Shown here: piece after piece, positions 56,540 to 64,000 of the stretch
Layout: the number at the start of each line of letters is the position of its first letter
How positions within the stretch are numbered: the first letter of the stretch is position 1
Source of the DNA: Utricularia gibba
Lineage: Eukaryota; Streptophyta; Magnoliopsida; Lamiales; Lentibulariaceae
Assembly: GCA_002189035.1 (NCBI GenBank)
Contig: NEEC01000014.1
Span: 1,924,501 to 1,988,500 of the forward strand
DNA length: 64,000 nucleotides
Direction of reading: 5' to 3'
Translations under genes and position numbers: made by a program
The notes under the pieces: model-generated
Told to the model about the DNA's origin: nothing
The model's input: the letters and a program-made list of their open reading frames with translations, nothing else
Databases searched by the model: none

Positions 56540-57805
56540 ATGGATCAATCGCTTTTCATGATGCTCTCCAATCTGCTTCACCTTCACGACTACCTCGATC
56601 CAACAACTTCCACGGCCGTCTCCTCCTTTGCCGCCGCTGACGCCACCTCCGCTTCGTCCGCCCAACTCCTCTTTTGTACCATCGCCACGGTTCTCACATA
56701 CATCGCCTCCCAGCCTTTTCCCAAAAAGGCCGTGAAACCCTCTTCTCCTTCGTCTTCAGCGGCGAAGCCTTCCTCGGAATTCTCCGTCGCCGCCTTCCGG
56801 GCCCTCTCCACAGAACACATATGGTCCATGGAAGCCCCTCTACGAGACGCCCAGTGGCGATCTTTGTACGGCTTATCTTACCCTGTTTTCACCACTATCG
56901 TTGAGAAGCTTAAACCTTACATTACACAGTCTCAGCTTTCTCTGCCTTCTGATTACGCCGTTGCCATGGTTCTTTCCCGTTTAGCTCACGGCCTGAGTCT
57001 CAAAACTCTAGCTTCACGTTATGCTCTGGAGCCTTACTTGATTTCCAAGATTACGAACATGGTTACCCGCCTACTGGCAACTAAGTTGTATCCTGAATTC
57101 ATCAAGATCCCCGTCTCTCGTCGCAGACTAATCGAGACCACTCAGGGTTTTCAGGAAATTACTTCTCTTCCCAATGTTTGTGGTGCCATTGATACCACTC
57201 CAATAAAGCTCCACAAGCTCGGCCCAGATACTGCTAATAGTTCATTGTACTATTCTAAGCATGGTTTCCCGTCAGTTCTTCTGCAGGTTGTTGCTGATCA
57301 AAAGAAGATCTTTTGGGATGTTTGTGTTAAGGCCCCTGGTGGATGTGATGATGCTACTCACTTTAGGGACAGTTTACTGTACAATAAGCTGATTTCTGGG
57401 GATATTGTTTGGGAAAAAGCTGTTAATATCCAAGGACAGCCCGTGAGACCTTACATAGTTGGAGATTGGTGCTTTCCCCTATTGTCTTTTCTGCTCACTC
57501 CATATACTTACAACAAGACCTCATGTAGTCCTGCGCAAAATGCATTCGATGATGCGTTGATGAAGGGGAGAAGTGCCGTGGAAGAAGCCATTTGTTTGCT
57601 TAAAGGGAGGTGGAAAATATTGCAGGATTTGAACGTGGGCTTGAACCATGCTCCCCAAACAATAGTTGCTTGCTGTGTGTTGCATAATCTGTGCCAGATT
57701 GCAAGGGAGCCGGAGCCAGACACATGGAAGGAACCAGAAGAGAGGGGCAGCCTCCTAGAGTTCTGGAGAACGAGAAGTCATGCTATTACTACGGCGAGAG
57801 CTTGA
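56540..57805 (+). CDS. ALP1-like protein, domesticated PIF/Harbinger (DDE_Tnp_4) nuclease
   Basis: Single exon, 421 residues. It is a host gene derived from a Harbinger transposase and has no terminal repeats near it. The ATG at 56540 (MDQSLFMMLSN) follows non-ATG in-frame codons. N-terminus is Ser/Ala-rich; the HTH-like region (RDAQWRSLYGLSYPVFTTIVEKLKPYI, MVLSRLAHGLSLKTLASRYAL, ISKITNMVTRLLATKLYPEF) matches ALP1/HARBI1. The nuclease fold shows GAIDTTPIKL (first Asp), VGDWCFPLLSFLLTPY (second Asp) and GRSAVEEAICLLKGRWKIL (Glu), so a DDE-type triad appears present. In Arabidopsis ALP1 works with ALP2 and PRC2 as a component and antagonist of silencing; whether this protein does so is inferred. 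Genes with such intact acidic residues need an activity test, as the catalytic role may be lost. Confidence 0.87.
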   Translation: MDQSLFMMLSNLLHLHDYLDPTTSTAVSSFAAADATSASSAQLLFCTIATVLTYIASQPFPKKAVKPSSPSSSAAKPSSEFSVAAFRALSTEHIWSMEAPLRDAQWRSLYGLSYPVFTTIVEKLKPYITQSQLSLPSDYAVAMVLSRLAHGLSLKTLASRYALEPYLISKITNMVTRLLATKLYPEFIKIPVSRRRLIETTQGFQEITSLPNVCGAIDTTPIKLHKLGPDTANSSLYYSKHGFPSVLLQVVADQKKIFWDVCVKAPGGCDDATHFRDSLLYNKLISGDIVWEKAVNIQGQPVRPYIVGDWCFPLLSFLLTPYTYNKTSCSPAQNAFDDALMKGRSAVEEAICLLKGRWKILQDLNVGLNHAPQTIVACCVLHNLCQIAREPEPDTWKEPEERGSLLEFWRTRSHAITTARA

Positions 57806-58368
57806 GGCAGACTCTGGCCAATGAGGTGTATCAACGGTTGCCTTCAAGTTGAGCCAAAGCAGATTTTTAATCCGCATTGGGTAGCTGCATTCAGCATTAG
57901 TTTCCTCATATCTTATCTCCATATGGAGTTGATGGCAATGAAAACAGACGCAGATCAAGGAAACTTAGAGGATCAGTCACATTTTTTTGAGCTTCATCAG
58001 TAGTTGTATCTGGAAAGGGTCTCAAAATCTGATTGACAATGGCTTTTGTATGCGTATATATGTGATTGTAGAATTTAGTTACTCCAAGCACTCTGTTCAC
58101 TTTGCAAATACCATGGTCTACTTTTATCCCAAGATGAAATCTATTCTAAGGTAGAAAGAAGAAAACTCATGGTGGAAAGTACAGTGAACTCATTTTAACG
58201 GAATGGGGTGTAACTTGGGCCTTCGTTATAAAGATGTGGCCGACTTTTTCCGGCCTGCTTGGGATGTTTCAAATATCACGTATTTTGGGTATCCCCGCGG
58301 AGATCCAGTGCGTCCTACGCTGACAGCGCATAATCGCCGGCAGGGGGGTACAAATCGGCGGGAGATCA
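57806..58368. other. Intergenic between ALP1-like and ARMC6-like genes
   Basis: Mixed composition. No gene is seen. The right end is the ARMC6-like leader. Confidence 0.45.
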
Positions 58369-60343
58369 ATGGGCCCGGTAAAGGCGGCGGCGCGTACAGT
58401 ATCACAGCAAGCATTCGATGAGATGGTACAGGAAAACATAGATGATCTAGGAATGGATCCTGTTGAAGCTCTAGAGGACGCCGTGCAAACTCTCACTCTT
58501 CAAGGCGTCGATCTCTCCGGTTCTTATCTTTTTACCAGGTTTCGTTACTATTTTTCTAGAATGGAGGAGCTTTAACTATAGCATTTTGAAAAAAAAAAAA
58601 AAACTTAGGTATTGTGACTTGCCTGCCTGGAGAAACCAATCCGGTAATCGATTGCTTGAGGAAATTGGAAGAGGTGAAGGGGAGCTCGGAGATTAGAGAA
58701 CTTCTGGACGACCTTTGTGTGCTTTGCAGCAATAAAGATTCAGGAAATGCTGCCATTGCGGCAAAAAATGGGGCGATCGAGTTGCTGATTTCATTATGCA
58801 AAAAGCTGTGGGAAGAGGATGACCCGGCCTTGGTTTCGGCGCTGAACGCCATGGCTTCCGTAATTCATGGTATATACTGCTTTATCATGAGATTACTTTT
58901 ACAGTTCTATTTCATGACTTGATTAATGATTTTCAGATGTTGGAAGCTCTAACTTATTCAATGAGAAACGTGGCCCAAAGCTCGTGGTTGATATACTGAG
59001 GAAGGAAAGCGAAGATGTGAAGGTATTCAATAGCTCCTTTTCAGTTGTAGCCGCTGCTTCAACTGGTAATGAAGTTCTGAAAGAGTCGTTCGTGGACTTG
59101 AAAATTGATGAGATAGTTCTCCATATGCTGAAACAATATAGTGGAGGAAGCATTTCAAGCATATACGATGCTATACGCATCATCCTGTCAGCTGATGACA
59201 ATCGAGTTGTTGCCTCACAGGTATACTCACAGGGATCATCGCGGGTTGAGATAGATTTATTCTTTGGCTGAGTTACCTTGCCATGACTCGATTTTCATTC
59301 TCTAGCACTCTTTTTGTTAGAAAAAAAAGGTGTTTATGTAGTTAAGTTTTCAACTAATGATATCAGGTTTATGGTTATGCTCGACAATTCTCAAAGTTAG
59401 GCATTGCTGAGGTTCTTGTGAACTCTCTTCGTGGAGGAGTGAATTCTCCATATTTAGTATCAGCCAGCACTGCACTGAAAGCCTTGGCTGTCAATGTAAG
59501 TCTTTCAATTCTGAAGTTTTTCATACTTCATGCTCCTGTCTGGTTAATTCATTTCCAAATTTTGAGATTCCTGGTGATTTTTGATGTTTGTGGAAGGATG
59601 AGATTTGCAAGTCCATTTCTAACACCAGGGGTGTAGATGTTGTTCTTCATTGCATAGAAGAGAGTGGTTTACAGGGCAATGATACTGCGGGGCAAGCTTG
59701 CTGCTCGTTACTGTCTAAGGTACCATCTTGAACATTTGCTAAGTAATCCATGCTTGGTTGCTGTTGCCTGAATGAGCTATGTGGATAGCTTGCAGGCAGT
59801 GATGACATTAAGAGAGAAATTGTTGAACTGGGAGGCGTAGAGAAGCTCATAAACCTATCAACAAGATTTTCTGGTAATCCTTCAGTGCTTCAAGAGGTAA
59901 GCATCTTGAAAATACGTGTGTATCATCGATCTTTCTATGCGTTTTCCCCAATTCCTACCACTTCTTCCAAGGTTATGTCCGTTATCTGCGCTCTCTGCTT
60001 GAGAACTCCTGAGAACGCGGCCCATGCAATAAAATCTGGAGCCGGGGATCTCGCCATTGAAGCCATGCAGAGGTTTCCGCAGTCGGAACAACTTCAAAGA
60101 AACTCATGCTTCATGATCAGAAATCTGGTGGCTAGGAATCCTGAGAACAGGTAAAAATCCCTTGGAATCCATTTCTTTTCTAATGTTAATGTCCTCTACC
60201 CGGCTTTAACAACACGCAGAAAGCTTCTGCTGAACAATGGTATCGAGGAACTAATCAGAAGAGCAAAGCAGAACCACAAAAGCTGCAAAGACGCCGCCAC
60301 GGATGCGCTCAGGGACTTGGGAGTTGCTAATTATAACTTGTGA
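58369..60343 (+). CDS. ARMC6: Armadillo repeat protein, ARMC6-like
   Basis: Eight exons: 58369-58519, 58609-58869, 58937-59220, 59367-59495, 59597-59719, 59789-59896, 59972-60150, 60220-60343; 452 residues. ARM repeats are helical scaffolds for protein binding. Visible: VSQQAFDEMVQENIDDLGMDPVEALEDAVQTLTLQG at the N-terminus, the ARMC6 signature, then ARM-type helices (IRELLDDLCVLCSNKDSGNAAIAAKNGAIELLISL, VVLHCIEESGLQGNDTAGQACCSLLSK, GGVEKLINLSTRFSGN, VICALCLRTPENAAHAIKSGAGDLAIEAM, LLLNNGIEELIRRAK). Function in plants is not well known. Matches At4g33945 by family and place: it is the gene next to the OST1-type kinase there as well. Frame is intact throughout. Confidence 0.92.
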
Positions 60344-60520
60344 ACCCATCCTACTTCCTACTCACTGGAGATTTTGTTCAAATTCCGTTGTCTTGAAACT
60401 GGATACTTTTGTTCACTTGTTGCGTATCTGGTTTGTGTTATCTGCTCTTCGACCAATTATACAATACTCAGGTTTTCTTAGAACCAGTAACAGCATATTT
60501 ACTCATTTTGGGAAATGGTG

Positions 60521-60720
60521 ATATGGTATTTAAAAAAATGAAATAAATATTTCGAAAATAAGTAAATTTGTTTTTTATTTTTTTCGGAAACGAAAATGAG
60601 TAAATCCGATTTCTTTTTGAAAATGATTTAAAATATAATTTAAAATATTTATTTTAATATTATGATTAAATAATGAAAATTTAAAGAAATTTAATAATTT
60701 AATTTTCAGAAATACCATAT
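60521..60720. repeat. AT-rich 200-bp segment with 11-bp terminal inverted repeat
   Basis: Perfect inverted repeat ATATGGTATTT/AAATACCATAT around an AT-rich centre with three direct copies of a gagtaaa-type motif. MITE-like in shape, but there is no clear target-site duplication, so identity is unproven. Confidence 0.35.
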
Positions 60721-61080
60721 TAGTATTTCAGAAACGAGTAAAAATAATATTTTCGAAAACGAGTAAAAATACTCTAACTATAACAACTACAATGCTGACA
60801 TAGTGAAATCACTGCTACTGAAAATAGTGTTGTTCATTTCTGGGGATTCCACCGGAGATGGGTTGTTAGACAACAATGTCTGTACCAGAAGAACGAATGC
60901 GTGCCCAGGTTCTTTCACCTTCCGAAGCATCGCCGCCGTCTCGCCGCCGAGATGGTGGTGGCACAGCCGGGCCGTTCAAAGCCTTCATTTCCGGCCCAGA
61001 CTTAGTCAGGGCGGCGCGACTAAGTGGGCCGACAAAATGGCATCACGGTTTGGCCCATATCAACTGAGGTGTGTTCGTTA

Positions 61081-61088
61081 CACGTGTC
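61081..61088 (+). promoter_or_regulatory. ABRE/G-box upstream of SnRK2
   Basis: CACGTGTC, a strong ABA-response element (ACGTGTC core), 456 bases before the SnRK2 start codon. It could make this ABA-pathway kinase gene ABA-responsive; only motif evidence. Confidence 0.5.
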
Positions 61089-61543
61089 ACTCGGGGGATA
61101 AGAAGTACGTCACACTAGCCGTTAAAATCCTATTGCATGAGGTTGAAGAAATTTCTTCGTCTCACGAGCGCGCACTCTCTTCCTCACAACGCGTCGTGTA
61201 ATAAATAAAAGGCGTAGGATGGAGGAATCGCTTTACCAGCACGAGAATCGCAGAGTCCTCTTGAGCCATAAAGTGATGTTTGAGCAATTCAATGGGGTGG
61301 GAAGAAAAACCAGAATTGGTTTTAGTGGCGGGTGAGGTGTGTCATGTGTGGCTTATGGGTAAGCAAGTGATGTTCTTCACGAGGATGTGAGGCCGACCAT
61401 TTCTCTGTATTTGGTTTGTCAAGCTTATCTCGTCGGTCATTCTTTTTTTGGAGAAGTTTTGGATATTTTTATACACCTTTAACGAGGCGGGAGTTTGTGG
61501 GATCGTATGCGTTCTTTGATTCTGTGTTGCGGAAGTTTCTGGG

Positions 61544-63371
61544 ATGGATATTCCAATTTTTCATGATAGCGATAGGTTTGAGCTGATTAGGGATATTGGA
61601 TCTGGAAATTTTGGCGTTGCGAGACTGATGAGGGATCGCAAGACAAATGAGCTTGTTGCTGTGAAGTACATAGAAAGGGGTGAAAAGGTATTCTAAATCT
61701 TTGAATTTTTGTGTCCTTGTGTTTGTTCTTACCTTTACTTGCGCGTGTTTGTTTTGCTTTTCCATTATATATTTTGTTGAATGTTTTTTTTTCTGTTTCT
61801 GTGAGAGCAAGCTAATTTCAAGTGACTTGACCCGTTTCTTCTGCATAACTCTTTGTGCCGAGGTTGTTTTAACTTATTTTTCTTTGGCAGATTGATGAAA
61901 ATGTCCAGCGAGAAATCTTTAACCATAGGTCTCTGAGGCATCCGAATATTGTCAAGTTTAAAGAGGTGAATTTATTCTAAAATCTATTGAAGTTATGCGG
62001 GTTTTTAGTGTCAACTTTCTCAGGTACTACTAACGCCAACTCATTTGGCAATTGTGATGGAGTATGCAGCTGGAGGTGAGCTCTTTGAGCGGATATGCAA
62101 TGCAGGGAGGTTCAGTGAAGATGAGGTATTTATTGTAAGATTATTTTGTGTTTCAGGAACTTCTGATATCATCGCATGCTTGAACTTCGATAAAATTGTT
62201 GTAGGCAAGGTTTTTCTTCCAGCAACTAATATCAGGGGTCAACTACTGTCATTCTATGGTACTTAAATAATTGAAATGCATCTCTTTCTTGTTCATGGTT
62301 GACGAGCCCACTTCCTGAGTTTTTTATCTTTTCTTTAATGTATGAAGCAAATATGCCACCGAGATTTGAAGTTGGAGAACACTTTGCTTGATGGAAGTAC
62401 AACTCCTCAGCTTAAAATTTGTGATTTTGGCTATTCCAAGGTATATTGAATTGGAGCGCCTTTACCTATAACTACTTCCTCCCTGTAAATCAAGTTGTTG
62501 ATTCATTTTAAGCCTTTTTTAAGAATCTAGTTTCAGTCTATTCACTTGTATCACACATTTCTTTCAGTCATTGCTTCATTCTCAACCCAAATCAACAGTA
62601 GGTACCCCTGCATACATTGCACCGGAGGTGTTGCACAAAAAAGAATATGATGGGAAGGTAGGCTTGCTTCTCACCACATGCCATTACAATTTTTTGTTCC
62701 ATTCAACAAGTCCGTGATGAAGTGCTGTAAAATTCCCTTGTAGATTGCAGATGTATGGTCTTGTGGAGTAACTCTATACGTAATGCTGGTGGGTGCATAT
62801 CCTTTTGAAGACCCTGAGGATCCGGGGAACTTCAGGAAAACGATACAGGTATCTATCTGGCTATGGCTTATGTCAATAACACGATCATTTCCCATCTTGC
62901 CATATACCATTATTGCTCTATGTTCTCAGCGAATCTTGGATGTCGAGTATTCGATCCCAGATTACGTGTATGTATCTCCAGAATGCCGTACTTTGCTCTC
63001 AAGAATGTTTACCGCAGACCCAGTAAAGGTTTGACGCAAGCGTGCCGTTTCCTTCTATTTGTTCAGAGTTTTCCCTGATCTCACTTGTTCCTTTGCACAA
63101 TGCCTTTCAGAGGATTACAATTCCGGAAGTAATGAGCCATGAATGGTTCCTCAAGGATCTGTCAAAAGACTTCACAGTCGATATGTCAGCGGTTCAGTTG
63201 GAGCAGCAGGAGCAAGCACAACAGTCTGATGAAGAAATCATGCAGATAATAGCGGAGGCCGCCACCCCACCAGCCGGAGCAACCAGTCTCTACCTTGATG
63301 ATGATACGGATGAAGAAGACACAGACAGTGATGTTGGTAATGGCAGCGGCGAAATCGTGTATGCAATGTGA
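61544..63371 (+). CDS. SNRK2.6: SnRK2 protein kinase, subclass III (OST1/SnRK2.6 type)
   Basis: Nine exons: 61544-61687, 61891-61965, 62024-62125, 62205-62258, 62348-62440, 62568-62657, 62744-62848, 62930-63028, 63111-63371; 340 residues. Subclass III SnRK2s are activated by ABA when PP2Cs are blocked by PYR/PYL receptors, and phosphorylate ABF factors, SLAC1 and others. Visible: [23 protein letters not shown] (Gly-rich loop), [11 protein letters not shown] (Lys), [12 protein letters not shown] (catalytic loop), CDFGYSK (DFG), [16 protein letters not shown] (activation loop with the phosphorylated Ser before TVGT), and a C-terminal SnRK2 box ([18 protein letters not shown]) followed by an acidic patch ending SGEIVYAM, the ABA-box type of OST1. 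The N-terminal extension of OST1 is absent and one residue is missing in the activation segment. Next to the ARM gene, as At4g33945/At4g33950. Confidence 0.94.
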
Positions 63372-63729
63372 AATCATGCAAGAAGCGCATCTGTGTTTCA
63401 CTATTTGGACCGTAGATGAACGAATCCTACAGTACACTATACACATACACCTGTCTGCTTGTTACAAATAATGTTCCAAGGTATTGCATAATAGATCATG
63501 AGCCACATTCTAAGGGAAGAGAAGATAGAATGCGCCTTCTCCAGACACTGCTGCGCTTCCTCAAAGATTGTAAAACAATAGGAGCAAAGCACATTCTTTA
63601 CAGCATCTTCGTCTGTTAGGTAAAACAACGGGAGCAGAGCAGGCAAATTCTTAGTGGGAGGCTACGAGTATGAATAAGCAAGAATAACAGGTACAGAAAC
63701 GGGAGATTATTTACAAGAGCTTTGGATGA
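63372..63729. other. Intergenic: convergent 3' ends
   Basis: 3' flank of SnRK2 and of the partial gene on the other strand. Nothing else recognised. Confidence 0.5.
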
Positions 63730-63941
63730 TCAAGGTGCAGGGAATGAAGTAGCCACAACTACGTATTTTAGGCACTGAAGACCATCTTCCATCCTCCCCA
63801 AGGCTTGCCTGTGCTCAGCATGCAGATGAGCCGTAAATGCATCGGCTTTCTCCTGGACTGCTTTGTCTGAAATGGCTTCCTGTGAGACTGCTGCAGTGCT
63901 TTTAATTGCTGCTAAATAGGACTCTGCTATGTCCGATATGC
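63730..63941 (-). CDS. Last exon of an unidentified gene, partial at the window edge
   Basis: A 3'-terminal exon, entered through a clear acceptor (cttctcag) at 63942-63943. It encodes about 70 residues: GISDIAESYLAAIKSTAAVSQEAIS, a helix-rich stretch (KADAFTAHLHAEHRQALGRMEDGLQCLKYVVVA) and a stop. The pattern suits a coiled-coil or small helical protein, but I do not recognise the family. The rest lies beyond base 64000. Confidence 0.5.
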
Positions 63942-64000
63942 CTGAGAAGAGTAATTGCATACAACAAGATGAGGGAAATATGCAACTTATATTGCAAATA

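Larger units (their letters stand above)
60344..61543. other. Intergenic upstream of SnRK2: AT-rich patch, then GC-rich patch
   Basis: An AT-rich part (60521-60720) is bounded by an 11-base inverted repeat (atatggtattt at 60521-60531, aaataccatat at 60710-60720). A GC-rich part at 60870-61070 has a 63-codon frame starting at 60876, not supported by conservation. It also holds several TGGGCC-type sites. An ABRE, CACGTGTC, lies at 61081-61088. The 5' UTR of SnRK2 probably occupies the last 250 bases. Confidence 0.5.

Noticed and set aside
60876-61067. 63-codon frame with an ATG in a GC-rich block
   Set aside because: No homology recognised; it overlaps site II-type elements and probably belongs to a promoter or leader.

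Overview
The window is nuclear DNA of a flowering plant, most likely a core eudicot. Genes carry GT-AG introns that are short and AT/T-rich, and sit on both strands 0.3-2.5 kb apart. The proteins are plant-specific or plant-type: R2R3-MYB, CYP707A, SnRK2, DYW-type PPR, COR27/28 and a group X ERF. I model 22 protein genes, of which 21 are complete and one runs off the right edge. I saw no bacterial features, CRISPR array, tRNA, rRNA or intact transposon.

Layout: R2R3-MYB (-), CDC123 (+), plastid phosphoglycerate dehydrogenase (+), CYCD3 cyclin (-), C2-domain protein with a proline-rich tail (-), RPS16 (-), RING-H2 E3 ligase (+), thioredoxin M3 (-), MCCB (-), COR28-like (+), CYP707A (+), an unrecognised plant protein (-) divergent from an ERF109-like factor (+), VID27/CYPRO4 (+), CML30-like EF-hand protein (+), DYW2-like PPR (-), ATG2 (-) divergent from PreP1 (+), two tandem class I carboxylesterases (-), a domesticated Harbinger-type nuclease (+), ARMC6-like protein (+), an OST1-type SnRK2 (+) and the last exon of an unknown gene (-). 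The genes do not form one pathway. Several belong to abscisic-acid, cold and stress signalling: CYP707A removes ABA, OST1-type SnRK2 transduces it, COR28 links cold with the clock, and ERF109 and the C2 protein are stress-linked families.

The most informative structural result is a set of nine apparent 1-base deletions in seven genes. Each shortens a run of G or C and breaks an otherwise conserved reading frame. They hit single-copy housekeeping genes such as MCCB, PreP1 and DYW2, so consensus error in G/C homopolymers is much likelier than nine real mutations; gene models from this sequence should not be called pseudogenes without checking. A second result is a mosaic of microsynteny: from memory of Arabidopsis locus numbers, neighbours correspond to parts of At4g33.9-34.2, At3g19.17-19.27 and At2g15.57-15.69, as expected after ancient polyploidy and gene loss. 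I found no convincing new biological system. The better leads are a possible C/D-box snoRNA, an apparent GA-AG intron in ATG2, an altered oxyanion-hole motif in one esterase, and a missing residue in the SnRK2 activation segment.
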